Positions 1 to 12,750 of a stretch of DNA of 64,000 nucleotides are shown one piece after another. Below the pieces are notes generated by a model. The model made no database searches, was not told where the DNA came from, and worked only from the letters and a program-made list of their open reading frames with translations. How positions within the stretch are numbered: position 1 is the stretch's first letter; each line of letters starts with the position of its first letter. The stretch comes from Diabrotica undecimpunctata (Eukaryota; Arthropoda; Insecta; Coleoptera; Chrysomelidae): contig NC_092809.1 of the NCBI RefSeq assembly GCF_040954645.1, positions 81,648,889 to 81,712,888 of the forward strand, given 5' to 3'. The position numbers and the translations under genes are program-made.

Positions 1-533
1 ACTTTTATAATTTTTTATAAACAACTATTTAGAATATATTCTTAGAATATAGATCACTGTCGGTTTACTTAATCTAAACCTCTTAAAAAAGTCTCATATT
101 ACAAAAATTAAAATGGTCGATTCTGCTTCAAATATTAAATCTCGCACTAAGCTTATAAACATTAATAACATACTTTTCGAGTTGATTAAATCTTCTAATA
201 CCGGATCCTTGTCTCTCACCCACAATAAACAACAATATTTAGGTTATATGTTTGAGTTCGCGATAACCGACAACATAATAAACACAGTTTATCTTCCAAA
301 TAACTTCTTATTCGGTTCTTTATTTGGTATGTAGTTTGGTATGACGTTTATTCATGCCAGGTGGTAGTTCGATTTCATTCCTAGGTGGCGCTAGGTATTT
401 AAATCTAAAATAACATAGAGCTTTAAATTATTTTGTTTATTAAAATTATCTTAAAATTACAGCAACCAATATTTTTGGCAATGTTGCGAAAAAATTAGTC
501 GTATTATTAATTATATTCATATGTAATTTATAA
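1..533. other. AT-rich stretch, no supported gene
   Basis: A 73-codon open frame at 113-334 (+) resembles nothing I recognise and its composition is that of the surrounding AT-rich DNA. Around 355-395 lies a fragment containing 'cctaggtggcg' that recurs in the tandem units just downstream, so at least the right part belongs to the same repeat family. Confidence 0.4.
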
Positions 534-850
534 TATTAGTATTATTAATTAAAAGTATCGTTTCAAGAACAAAATATGATTGACTCAGTAGATTGAAATG
601 TCAGTTGGTAGTTCAGACTTCTTTCCTAGGTGGTGTAGTTACCCTACCAGACAAACAGTGAGACTTATCGTCCTAGCCTTTTATGTAGATAGATGTACTT
701 AATATTATTGGTATTATTAATTAAACGTATCGTTTTAAGAACAAAATATGAGGCAGATGATGGTAGTTCAGATTTCTTTCCTAGGTGGCGTAGTTACCTT
801 ACCGGACAAACAGTGTGACTTGTTGTCCTAGCGTTTTATATAGATAGATT
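534..850. repeat. two-unit tandem duplication, period about 172 bp
   Basis: Two diverged direct copies start at 534 and 706. Each begins with 'tattrgtattattaatt', continues through 'aagaacaaaatatga' and 'ctttcctaggtgg', and ends near 'ttttatrtagatagat'. Copies differ by scattered substitutions and a short indel. No coding potential is seen. Confidence 0.7.
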
Positions 851-999
851 TCGTCACAGTCGTTTTCCGACATGTTCGAGTCTTCAGACGCGTTGAATGA
901 CCTATATTTTTTATCTAGACAATTTTATTTTCGTGTTTTTCTTTTCTTCTAATTTTTAAGCCATTAAATTAAAAAGAATAGCAGTACATATCTATTAAT

Positions 1000-2202
1000 T
1001 TTCAAGAAGGAAATCGTGCCAGACTCAGTCTAATGAGTTACTCGCACTGGTACGGTGGCAACCTTAAAACTATTCTATTTTTAGCTCCTTACCAGTTTGT
1101 CTACTATGTACTTATTATATTCGCATTTATGTTGAATAACGATTTCTAAAAGTTGTACTTTTAACAGAGTTTCTTTAAAGGGAATGTTCTTTGAGCGAAG
1201 CTAATTTTGAATATCTTGACTTTTTTGTAGCCATAATGGGATATTTTTCCAATTTTCTGAAATAGTAAGGGGCATTGTCCATAACAATTACTGCATTTTC
1301 TTTCAGTGCTGGTAAAATCTTTTGGAGCCAACTTTCAAATAAGTTTCCATCCATCCCTTCACGATAGTATCCACTTTTGCTTGATTCAAAAGCCCACAGT
1401 GCATCCGGAACAAAACCATTCTCACTTTCAATGTGATAGATTATTAATCATTTACCTTTTCCTAGAAGTGATATTAAATATAATAATTAAAAAATTTAAT
1501 GTTTATTTTAATTTGAAAAACCTGAGCGATTTTAAGCCGGTCGACAGCCCATCCAAAAATGCACGTCTTGCAGAATTCACAGAAGTATCCATTTTGTATG
1601 GCCAGCATTTATCCATATCTCGACTAAGTAATAAATTGTTCTATTTTCAATACTATATTGTCATATCTTTTGCAAATAATCTCTTTGTCATAGCACAATT
1701 TCATTTTTGTCGAGTATCAAACTGGTTTTTCCACATTTTTGAAATCTAAAATTTAATTTTGGTAAGAGTTTTTAGAATGTGGTTCTCTTGAAATTTGGTA
1801 AGTCGTTATCATTATTTACATCTTTTAGGACTTTGTCAGTTGTAGTAATTTCATTACGGAAAAGATATTGATGAAACTTCCTTCTTATAGCTGTCTTATC
1901 AAAGTAATCTACAGCATCTATTGATTTTGAACGATTTTGGGTTTGTTTTCGATGCAGATAATCTGTGGGTACTTTTATATTCTTTAATGACATTGAAAAC
2001 ACTTTTCGAACAAACTCCAACTTTATCTGCAACCTTTTGTTGAATGTACGTTAAGGCTAAAGTAGGATTATCTGGTGATTCACATTTGTATGTACATATA
2101 TTCAATCATTTCTTTAGTTCTTATATCTATGTGATTTTTTTAACTCTTCATAGGAGAACTTAGTGCTAAAAGTTGACCCTTTTCATCCACAGACTCTGAC
2201 AT
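1000..2202 (-). pseudogene. decayed IS630/Tc1-type DDE transposase
   Basis: Read on the minus strand from an ATG at 2202, the conceptual protein has an N-terminal helix-turn-helix-like part (about 2105-1900, 'KVADKVGVCSKSVFNVIKEY'), then a region with 'FLDGLSTGLKS' (about 1570), then 'ESENGFVPDALWAFES' and the motif 'VIVMDNAPY' (about 1280) that carries the second catalytic Asp of the IS630/Tc1/mariner superfamily. Near 1040 'LRLPPYQCE' matches the block before the third acidic residue. It is broken by several stops and frameshifts. A roughly 60-bp non-homologous gap at about 1456-1530 with GT/AG ends splits the conserved region and may be an intron. TIRs were not found. The family call is firm, the limits approximate. 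Confidence 0.8.
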
Positions 2203-2846
2203 TTTTATTAAATGTAATTATTAAACTTTTCACAACTAAAATAACAAAATATGTATTTTCAAAATTTACTCTTATAAATGCTTTATTATACTGACTATAT
2301 TGACTATTATATTGACTATAAATAAAAAACTTCTTAAAAAAATGCCTATTAACACACGACGTAGCGATTAACAAATCAAGAAAACAACAGTTTTCCACAA
2401 CTGACTGGTGCGACTTGACATTCGACGGAGCGAAAAAACGAAGTGCATGCCTGTTAGCCCAAGCCATATGACTAAGATGGATGGACGACTTGTGGCCAAT
2501 AGTAAGGGGTTCGTCACGTGCAGACTCGAATATCACACAATTTATTCTGTCGGTAGCTTGAAGTTGAATTTACTTTAGATATGATTATCTGAAAAATTTA
2601 GATTTACAGTAAGAACTACAAAAAAAAGCTCTGTGTTGTGGAATCATATTTCCATCTTTTTATGAAGAATTTTGTAAGAAAATTAAATAGCTGTAATAAC
2701 TGCCATTCACGGTATTCTATAAACTACATATTTATCTAACTACATAATTGGGTAACTACATAATTCTAAAATTCTTATGATGTACATTTTGAGAACATGA
2801 GACATATTTGTTAATACTAATTTTTGTACACGAATTTGGCAACAGA
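2203..2846. other. no supported gene
   Basis: AT-rich sequence between the dead transposase and a tandem duplication. Part may be the 5' flank of the transposase element. Open frames here are short and unlike any family I know. Confidence 0.4.
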
Positions 2847-2994
2847 TATTGTCAGTAATAAATCTTGTTAGGCAGTTTTCATTTAAATTTAAAATTAGTA
2901 GGTAAATTAGCTTGATTGGCAACTGTTAGTAGGTAAATTGAATATTACGGTTACCCGATGCGCTTAATGTCTCAACTGTTAACATTTTTCTAAC

Positions 2995-3122
<128 letters not shown>

Positions 3123-3152
3123 TAGTTAGGTATTATTGACTGACACGTTATG

Positions 3153-3261
3153 TAAAATAAAGTTTTATTTTGGGCTTGCAGTCATTAATAGGGCAGGAAA
3201 GTGAAGTGAATGAGTTTCACTTTCCTTCCCTATTAATGACTGCAACCCCAAAATAAAACTT

Positions 3262-3268
<7 letters not shown>
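3153..3268. repeat. 116-bp near-perfect hairpin (MITE-like), copy 1
   Basis: Arms of about 53 nt starting 'taaaataaagttttatttt' pair with the right part across a loop of about 9 nt, with two mismatches seen by eye. It is flanked by (TA)n on its right side and lies 3' of 'tattattgactga'. It codes for nothing and looks like a foldback MITE. Confidence 0.8.
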
Positions 3269-3315
<47 letters not shown>

Positions 3316-3519
3316 GCCATTTATACTGTAATATTTTAATTAATTCTAATTTATTGTTCTTATTTTAATTTTATTGTCAGTAATAAATCTTGTTAGGCAG
3401 TTTTCATTTAAATTTAAAATTAGTAGGTAAATTAGCTTGATTGGCAACTGTTAGTAGGTAAATTGAATATTACGGTTACCCGATGCGCTTAATGTCTCAA
3501 CTGTTAACATTTTTCTAAC

Positions 3520-3583
<64 letters not shown>

Positions 3584-3616
3584 TAGTTAGGTATTATTGA
3601 CTGATGACACGTTATG

Positions 3617-3725
3617 TAAAATAAAGTTTTATTTTGGGCTTGCAGTCATTAATAGGGCAGGAAAGTGAAGTGAATGAGTTTCACTTTCCTTCCCTATTAA
3701 TGACTGCAACCCCAAAATAAAACTT

Positions 3726-3732
<7 letters not shown>
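3617..3732. repeat. 116-bp near-perfect hairpin (MITE-like), copy 2
   Basis: Second copy of the foldback at 3153-3268, same length and loop, produced by the 525-bp tandem duplication. It runs directly into a (TA)n tract at 3731-3800. Confidence 0.8.
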
Positions 3733-3801
<69 letters not shown>

Positions 3802-3812
3802 GCCATTTATAC

Positions 3813-4225
3813 TGTAATATTTTAATTAATTCTAATTTATTGTTCTTATTTTAATTTATTAAAAAACACGATAATTTATATCAATTTATTAAACCACTGT
3901 ACAATTTATTTGACTAATAATTCATAATTGATCTATACGAACGATACAATTTAAACGCGGCGCGAATCTTCAAAATTAACTGTCTCCACAATGAAAGTTC
4001 CGTCATATTTATACGAAAACAGCTGTTTCTCGAACCCCATGGATGTTTACCTCAATTGACCTGGTTTTGCCTCGAATGTACAGGCCTATTCCGGAACTTT
4101 CGAATGGACCGTTTTTTTATTACTTGGAATTTCTGCCAGCTGGTCGAAGGGTCGTAGAATCTAGAACATATTAGTGAATAAACATGTTTACAGGTTTTTA
4201 ATATGACTCATATTTTTACGTAACA
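3813..4225 (-). mobile_element. solo Gypsy-type LTR, TSD ATAC
   Basis: On the + strand the sequence runs TGTAATATTTTA ... TACGTAACA and is flanked on both sides by ATAC (3809-3812 and 4226-4229). It matches, with divergence, the LTRs of the Gypsy element at 25198-31543, sharing 'attgttcttattttaattt', 'cacgataatttatatcaatt' and 'cgcgaatcttcaaaattaac'. Orientation follows that element, whose sense is minus here. It lies in the intron upstream of the SMRTER exon and ends 171 bp before that exon. Recombination between two LTRs is the likely origin. Confidence 0.85.
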
Positions 4226-4396
4226 ATACTATTTATGATTACTGCTAATTTTTAATTTGCAGCTACTCTTTGTAGCGGTACTTTTATATGAAAGAAACGT
4301 TTAGTCCTGTTGTTTGTTTTTCTAGCACGCCACCATTTTGACCAGCTTTTCAAGTTATAGATTTCTTTAATTCTTATTAATTCCTGTTAATTCTAG

Positions 4397-4866
4397 GTTC
4401 AACCGTGTTGGAGCTCGAGTAAAATCAGAAGCTGATATGGAAGAAATAATGGACAATTTACAAGAGCAGGCTCTAGAAGACAAAAAAATGAGGAGTTATG
4501 CTGTAATACCACCAATTTTAATTGACAAAAAGGAAAGGAAACTTAGATACGATAACCATAACGGGCATTTGGATGACATGGAAGAGGTCTATAAGAGTAG
4601 GAAGTTTCTTAATGTTTGGACAACGGCTGAAAAGGAACTTTTTAAAGAAAAGTATTTACAACATCCAAAAAATTTTGGAATTATAGCATCATATTTAGAT
4701 AGAAAGTCAGTGTCAGATTGTGTACAGTACTATTATTTAAGTAAAAAGACCGAAAATTACAAACAGTTATTTAGAAAAGCAAGGCAGCGGACAAGAAGCT
4801 CTAGAAATACTACCCAGAAAATTAATAGTGGTTCCAATACTTCTGTTATTGACATTTTGACGACGG
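4397..4866 (+). CDS. Smr: SMRTER / nuclear receptor corepressor exon: DAD and SANT1
   Basis: Internal exon with acceptor 'ttctag' before 4397 and donor 'gtaagt' at 4867; it opens on the last base of a codon (next codon Phe, 4398) and ends in phase 1. The peptide starts FNRVGARVKSEADMEEIMD, continues through 'MRSYAVIPPILID' (the deacetylase activation domain) and contains a SANT domain, 'WTTAEKELFKEKYLQHPKNF', ending at 'QYYYLSKKTENYK'. In NCoR/SMRT proteins this unit binds and activates HDAC3, bridged by an inositol phosphate, in the nuclear corepressor complex recruited by nuclear receptors (in insects the ecdysone receptor). The frame is open throughout. Family assignment is secure; the insect name SMRTER is by homology. 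Upstream and later exons are outside or not recognised. Confidence 0.93.
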
Positions 4867-5801
4867 GTAAGTTAATGACAATATATTAACTTAAGTAAAA
4901 AGTTTTGGTCATTCCTTCTTTAATGCATTTTAGTAATAAAATGTATGATTTTGATCGTGTAGACGTAGACAATTCATAGCCATTTGGGGAGTAGGGTGTT
5001 TAAGGTAGCTGGTGTTCGGCTTTTGTAGATTTTTTTTTGTAGTTTTTCGCCACACTCCCCCAAGAGAGATGACAAAGATTGGTCACACAGAGATAGCGAC
5101 CACACTTCTTGCTATAATTAAATGCTGGTGTTCGATATCAGGCATAACTTTATTAACTATAAACACTACACAAAAATAGAGCACTAAAATAAAAACACTA
5201 AAATAAAAACTACTTAACAGCGCAATATATGAGCAATACAATATCTAAGAGCCATCTCGTTGTGCGTAACGTAACACCTTCGCCTGTTCTGTGATATATT
5301 GTTCACTTGACAGAACAGAAAAAGAAAGGCGCGTAGACTCAAATGAATTAAAGAAAACTTATTACTAGTTACATCTCTCCTCTCCCGAAGAACGACGCTG
5401 TAGTCGAATTAAACCAAATTTATGATCAAGACACACACGCACGCACGCAGACGCTCGGTCACAGACGTCATACACACACAGACGTGTCATACACACCTAC
5501 TGTCATACACTCACCTACGTTTCACATACAAATACGTGTCATACACACTTACGTGCCATAAACACTTACGTGTCACATAAACACACACGCCTCACACACC
5601 TACAGGCGCACTCTCACGCATGCACACACCCTTCTACGCACGACCACGTACACGCAGACACTCCCACTCACGGCAACATCTACATCTGCATAGTAACACG
5701 ATCACACGCACACATCACATACACACGCATACCAACACGTCCACACATACATATCACATTGGCAAAGCGCGATTTGAAATAAAATGATTTATAATTTATA
5801 G
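4867..5801 (+). other. SMRTER intron with CA/ACGT-rich simple sequence
   Basis: A 935-bp intron, GT at 4867 and AG at 5800-5801. The part 5430-5760 is a degenerate run of cacac, cacgc and catacac units; it gives a spurious His/Thr-rich open frame. The segment about 5040-5400 looks like non-coding repeat, possibly an old LTR, but no ends or duplication could be fixed. Confidence 0.75.
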
Positions 5802-6450
5802 GTGTCACTACCCGTCTTCAACGAGAGCAACAAGCAAGAACAGTGGTACAGCCATCGTCTAGAATTGAATCATCTTCAAATCAACTTCAGCTGCCTATCA
5901 GTGAATCCGCTGCCTTAGTAGCTACTCCGCCATCGGCATCAATTCCAACGCCTTCTGCTACTACGGTAACGCCCACAATTTCATCAATAGGAAGTCCCTT
6001 AGGGCTGGCAACAACAACACCAACCACAGCAGGTGCAATGCCCACATCTTCACCTACCGCGTCTGCGACATGTTCGGAAATGTCTTTTACTAGTACTTCC
6101 GTGATCTCCAGTAATACCAATGGAATATCTTCAGTAATGGTTACCACCACTATAGAGGAAGAACATACTGCAACTCCCGAAATGACGTTTTCTACAATAA
6201 CCTTTAGTACACCTACTACTTCGATGAATGACTCGACAAAACCAAAGATTTTCTTAGGGTTTTCTGAGACACCAATATCTCCAACAATTGTAAAAGATGA
6301 ATTAATTTCTCCAACAAAAGGTATATATACTTTCGACAATGAAGATCTAAAAGCAGAAAGTATTAACTTACTTAGCTCGCCTGTCATAAAACAAGAAATT
6401 GTAGATGTACTGACGCCCAAAAATGATGGAAATTCACAAGAAATTTTTAG
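5802..6450 (+). CDS. Smr: SMRTER exon: Ser/Thr/Pro-rich linker region
   Basis: Acceptor 'ttatag' ends at 5801 and donor 'gtaaga' starts at 6451. Entered in phase 1, it reads GVTTRLQREQQARTVV directly on from the previous exon, completing the Gly codon split between them. The rest is low-complexity: Ala/Ser/Thr/Pro-rich (about 40-120), then acidic patches and two 'IVKDEL' and 'VIKQEIV'-type segments of the kind that resemble SUMO-site contexts. It ends in phase 2 ('EIF' plus AG). In NCoR-family proteins this is the disordered segment between SANT1 and SANT2. The reverse frame is open too but is a composition artefact. No SANT2 exon was seen downstream in the window. Confidence 0.85.
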
Positions 6451-6469
6451 GTAAGAATATCAAAAAAAT

Positions 6470-6471
<2 letters not shown>

Positions 6472-6559
<88 letters not shown>

Positions 6560-6637
6560 TATTGACTGACAAGATTTCCACTTCGGAAATCGTTCTCAAA
6601 ATACAAACATTAGTAAGAATGATTTCCGAAGTGGAAA
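6472..6637. repeat. (TA)n tract followed by 63-bp hairpin
   Basis: (TA)n covers 6472-6549. It is followed by 'tattattgactgacaag', the same motif that follows the (TA)n tracts at 3121 and 3581, and by a hairpin: 22-nt arms 6575-6596 and 6616-6637, 'tttccacttcggaaatcrtt', one mismatch. A related block ('ccggaaatcgttctcaaa', 'aattgtggctta') recurs at 47570-47750. Confidence 0.75.
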
Positions 6638-6709
6638 TTGAAACGTCAATAAACTAACTTTAACCTCTAATTGTGGCTTATTCCCATTTAAATAGTAATT
6701 ATGATAATA

Positions 6710-7760
6710 GGGTTAAATAAAAATTTCTTATTATTTTCCTTTCAAATATTCGGAGTGCTTCCTTATTTGTTTTAGTCATTCTCCATAACTCACATCCATG
6801 TATTAAAATAGGTCTGAAGTTTGAATTATGCTCTGTATGTCTTTAGTGGCATTATTATTAACCGTGATTAGGGATCTATGATATTTAAAGTGTTCCATAC
6901 GTTCGAAATTGTAGTTGTTGACTTGTTAATGTTTTTTCTAAATTTATTGAATTGGTCTCTTCTGTTGATTCGCTTGTATTTGGTTTTCATTTCGTTAATT
7001 TTAAATGAAACATTTTTCGTGCTCTCTTCACTTTATTGAAGTTTGTGGACGGAAGAGTTTCTCATTAGAGTTATGAGTTCTATATCATTAGCATATGCTA
7101 GGAGTGCTTTGTCCCTTGGGCCGTTAATGGATTACATCTTAAATAGGCGTTATTTCTATTTTAGTAAGCTGTTCATTAATTTTTTGACTATTGGAATCGA
7201 GAATCTGTATTTTATTCGACTGTTTTATAACACAGAGTTTCTTGGAGCATATTTTCATCTTTGGTTTCTCGTATCATTATTACAAGGATTTTGCTGGATA
7301 TCGACATAGTGAACCCGGTGGTATGTACATGATGTTTTCATAACCAACGTTCAAAAATTTTTCTTACTACTGTAAATTTATGATTATTTTACTAGGAAAT
7401 ATAGTGTTGTTTAATAATAATAAAGTTCAAGCAACAATTCCTATATGCATTAACTCGGTAATGATAATTCTGCTCCCCGATACCAGGTAGCAGTCCCGAA
7501 AACATTAAAACTACTACACTCATGCTTCTCATTATCCAAAAATTAGCCAGTCCAGAACTATACGCCTTATTATGGTACTGATATTGCTGCTGCTCCTCAT
7601 AAGTGAATAGAATATGCAAGGAAGGTTTTGACAATTTAATAGGATTTTGTGTGTTAGAATATTATTTCTCCGAGAAAGTGAAGAATATCTATTTGCTATC
7701 CGGATTTAATCCATAAATTAAATAATAGAATGCTCTAAAATAATGCTAGTAGCAGCAAAA
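6710..7760 (-). pseudogene. decayed LINE reverse transcriptase fragment (dispersed repeat copy 1)
   Basis: On the minus strand three frames piece together a non-LTR RT C-terminal half: 'LLAYANDIELI' near 7100 (from the catalytic LAYADDI motif, first Asp changed), 'KINEMKTKYKRINRR' near 6980, and 'PILIHGCELW' plus 'ALRIFERKIIRNF' near 6740-6800, the usual block after the RT of RTE/R-type elements. Stops and shifts are frequent. About 6878-7760 recurs in the same orientation at 11878-12750. The element class is likely; the clade is uncertain. Confidence 0.65.
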
Positions 7761-8324
7761 AAAAGCGGTCTAATAGTCACTAATGAGAAAATCAAATAAA
7801 TGTTCTTTAACATACAAAAGAGAGGATCGAGAGTAGGTGAAACCTAAATAAAATTTAGGGGGGAAGACCTAGCAAAGAAGTTATTATAAAAAGAATGGCT
7901 TAGCTCAAAAGAACACAGAGACACAAAACCTCAAGCAAGAATTCGGGCTAGCCTCACTACACTAGAATTTGGCTTTGGGATAAGGGAAAAAGAGATCTTT
8001 TAACCAAAAGAATACAATATAATAAGGCAACTGAAAATCTGGAACTATAAAAAGGGTAAGATAAGAGAATATACGGAAATGCCCAAGAAAATACTGAAAT
8101 GGGCGCCAGCTAATTTCTGAAGGAAATTAACGAAAAAATAAATGAAGTTATGAACAACAAGGAATAAAGTACTATTGATATAATAACCTGTAATAATTTT
8201 TAAAAACCAAAAAGACACTATTAACCTTGTTCTGCTATATTATAACTATAAGCAGGAACTGAAATAAAAGCAAAACTACTTGTAACAAATATATTTATAA
8301 TATTGACAACTAACAAACAACTCA

Positions 8325-8326
<2 letters not shown>
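7761..8326. other. no supported gene
   Basis: AT-rich, purine-rich sequence with no frame or repeat structure I can assign; it ends at the (TA)n tract 8327-8379. Confidence 0.4.

Positions 8327-8379
<53 letters not shown>
8327..8379. repeat. (TA)n microsatellite
   Basis: About 26 TA units. The Penelope-like fragment starts directly at its right edge, so the tract marks the 5' truncation or insertion junction. Confidence 0.9.
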
Positions 8380-8383
<4 letters not shown>

Positions 8384-9356
8384 ATTAACTCGACTTCACC
8401 CTGACTGTTGTGCATTAGCCAAACATGTCTATTCCACTGGTCATCTCATGGACTATACTAACACCACAATTCTCCACCGTGAGAACAATAAATCTAAAAG
8501 AGAGTTCATTGAAATGTCTTATATTTTCCTTAACGATTTCTCCATTAATGTTAAGAGTGACATCAAGAATCTAAGCGATATATACCACCTGTTACTTAAA
8601 TCAGATACCAAGAACAATACTATATCACAGATTACTAACTTGACTGATATATCCATTAACAACTAACATACCTTTATAATTAATTTTCATTAACAAAAAA
8701 TATATAACATTCCCTTGCTTTTCTTAGATACGTCTCAATAAGATTCAATAATACATGAACAATATAATATAATTAAATAAAGAAAATCAAAATAATATTT
8801 CCCTTTACTGGGATTTAAATTCATTCGTTTTTTACCAATGAACCTTAACGACATAAAGATTCATACGAACTAATAATGAAGTTGTCAGCGCTTGCGTTCT
8901 GGCTTAAACAGAACCTCACTTTTAACTATCTAAAAATCAAAAATTTAGTTATTGCCGACAATTCAAAGAATTACCTCCTTTTAAATGTAGTTGCATTGGG
9001 TTTTTCGATTAACCTTGGGTAAGCCTTTACGTGTCAAGTTCGAAGCTACCATACATTTCAATCCTTATAAAAAACTTTTTTTGCACATAGTAACAAAAAA
9101 CACCACTATGTTACTAGCAAAGTTTTTTAATATTCTAACTCTACAATTCTAAGTTACGGTAAGATCAATAATGTTTTAATAGATAATATATGGTAGCTAA
9201 TTATAATTTATTCTCTTTCAGCCCTGAAGAAGCCAAATTAATTCTCTTTGGCGAAAACGTTCGGCGAAACAATTGATACACATTAGAGTATTTCTTGCAG
9301 ATTTCCCCAATATTTAAGAGTTTACTATTTAACTAATCTGCAAAGATTAAATTTCT
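8380..9356 (+). mobile_element. Penelope-like element, 5'-truncated 3' end
   Basis: The reading frame 8392-8666 gives 'CCALAKHVYSTGHLMDYTNT' and then 'KREFIEMSYIFLN' and 'DIKNLSDIYHLLL', which match the end of the GIY-YIG endonuclease in the larger element at 17541-18959 ('CALAEHAI', 'KRQFMEMCHILK', 'DISNLSQIYH'). The stop at 8664-8666 is at the family position. About 560 bp of 3' UTR follow, then a hammerhead-like fold at 9224-9256, and the element ends at a (CT)n(TA)n tract. Everything upstream of the endonuclease C-terminus is missing. Confidence 0.75.
9224..9256 (+). ncRNA. hammerhead-ribozyme-like fold at PLE 3' end
   Basis: CTGAAGA (9224-9230, fits CUGANGA), one extra A, stem GCCAAA (9232-9237) / TTTGGC (9247-9252), then GAAA (9253-9256) followed by ACGT. 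PLE terminal repeats are known to carry minimal hammerheads; the extra nucleotide before helix II departs from the textbook core, so activity is open. Confidence 0.45.
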
Positions 9357-10859
<1,503 letters not shown>

Positions 10860-11335
10860 TCGAATCTCTAAAATCAGGATATATAAAATAGTGATCAAAC
10901 CAGTGCTAATGTGTGGATACGTGACGAGAACGTATTAATTAGACCAGGATTGCTAGAAAAGCCATCAGAGGTATTTTCCGACTTACAGAGGTCCGAGTAC
11001 TAACCAATACCGAACAGAGCTAATTCCAAGCTCAAACACATATATAAAGATAGCAACGTCGTACAAGAAACTAAATCTCAATGCTAAAGTTGCGCTGGCT
11101 TTATCCAAAGACTCTATAATAACTGCATTGCCAAGTTAAATTGGGAGGATGCCCCAAGAGAAAAAATGCCTTTAAGACTTCCACAAATGAAGGAGGAGGC
11201 AACATATGGTCAGATTTAGGAATAATGAGACTATCTACCGACCCATTATATTTATCAACACCTGCAATCCTACCTACAATCAATACTTATCTGTTGTGGA
11301 CTATCAAATCAATTACATGTAATCAAACGAACTAG
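10860..11335 (+). pseudogene. LINE 3' coding fragment (post-RT region)
   Basis: The conceptual translation starts 'SKIRIYKIVIKPVLMCGY', continues with 'RKAIRGIF' near 10960 and further degenerate pieces to about 11330. This order ('RIYKtviRPV..yG', then 'ERK.lR.IfG') is the common C-terminal block of insect LINE ORF2 proteins. At least three stops or shifts separate the pieces. No RT core remains. Confidence 0.6.
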
Positions 11336-11877
11336 GCTTAAAAAAAAATTATCCAAGGAAAGGCACTTTCCTTGGAAATATTAACATAAAAACGTCATTT
11401 ACCTGGCTGTATTTTCAATAGGAATGAGAAGACAAAAAGAAGAAAAGGCAATAGAATCTTGTTCCGTTCTGACTATACGATGACGATGATCTTTATATAA
11501 CATATAGGGAGAAAGAGAGAATAATGTTTATGTTCAATTTAGAACTCGCTGGTTTTCTCCCTTTTGAATTGGGTATGTATATGTATTACCATAGAAAATA
11601 CAAGCAAGAGAACTATAATTATAAAACGAAAAGATTACGAAATGAAAAGATTATATAAATCCCTTATATTTACACAGACTGTTTTAAAAAGGTGAACGAA
11701 TGAGCATAAAAACACAGCTGTTTTAAAAACTTAATATTATTAGACGCATTTAGAATCAATTTCACTCAAAATATGATATGCTAAAATATGATACGACAGG
11801 AAAAAAGGCAATGACTTTTACAGCTGATTGCCACATAAATATCAATGTAACTCAAGTATGATGATTTTGCCACAGCA
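11336..11877. other. no supported gene
   Basis: AT-rich sequence between two LINE-derived pieces. A short perfect hairpin, 'aaggaaa...tttcctt', sits at about 11355-11378. Nothing else recognisable. Confidence 0.4.
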
Positions 11878-12750
11878 AATTTAAAGTGTTCCATACTTTC
11901 GAAATTGTAGTTGTTGACTTTAATGTTTTTTCTAAATTTATTAAATTGGCCTCTTCTGTTGATTCGCTTGTATTCGGTTTTCATTTCGTTGATTTTAAGT
12001 GAAACATTTTTCGTGCACTTTGTTACAAGATGTTTGCGGACCGGAGAGAGTTTCTTATGAGATCCATATCATTAGCATATGCCAGGAGTGCTTTGTACCT
12101 TGGCCCGTTAATGGATTACATCTTAAATAGGCGTTATTTCTATTTTACTAAGCTGTTTATTGATTTTTTGACTATTTGAATCAAGAATCTGTAGTTTATT
12201 CGAGTGTTGAATAAAACAGAGTTTCTTGGTGCATATTTTTATCTCTGAATTTTTGTTTGCCGTATCCTTATTACAACGATTTTGCTGGATATCGACATAG
12301 GGAACCTGGTGGTATGTACATGATGTTTCCATAACCAACATTCGAAAATTTGTCTTACTGTAAAGTCATGATGATTTTACTAGAAATTATAGTGTTGTTT
12401 AATAATAATAAAGTTCAAGCAACAATTACTATATGCATTAACTTGGTACTGATATCTCTGCTATCCGCTAACAGATGGCAGTCCCGAAAACATTAAAACT
12501 CTTGCTTCCCATTATTCAACGATTAGCCAGTCCAGTACTATACGCCTTATTATGGTACTGATATTGCTGCTGCCCCTCATGAGTGAATAGAATATGCAAG
12601 GAAGGTTTTGGCAATTTAATAGGATTTTGTGTGTTAGAATATTATTTTTCCGAGAAAGTGAAGAATATCAATTTGCTATCCGGATTTAATCCATAAATTA
12701 AATATTAGAATGTTATAAAATAATGATATTAGCATAAAAAACGGTCTAAT
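11878..12750 (-). repeat. dispersed LINE-derived repeat, copy 2
   Basis: Direct copy of 6878-7760, clearly alignable by eye from 'aaagtgttccatac' through 'gctggatatcgacatag' to 'gaatatcwatttgctatcc', with small indels. On the minus strand it carries the same degenerate RT fragment. It lacks the 6710-6878 part of copy 1. Confidence 0.75.

Noticed and set aside
1306..1749. 147-codon + strand open frame
   Set aside because: Antisense of the dead IS630-type transposase, whose conserved motifs are on the minus strand.
5570..5782. His/Thr-rich open frame
   Set aside because: Lies in CA-rich simple sequence inside the SMRTER intron, with no family resemblance.
5887..6420. Long minus-strand open frame opposite the second SMRTER exon
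   Set aside because: Mirror of a Ser/Thr/Pro-rich exon; the + frame has splice sites and joins in phase to the DAD/SANT exon.
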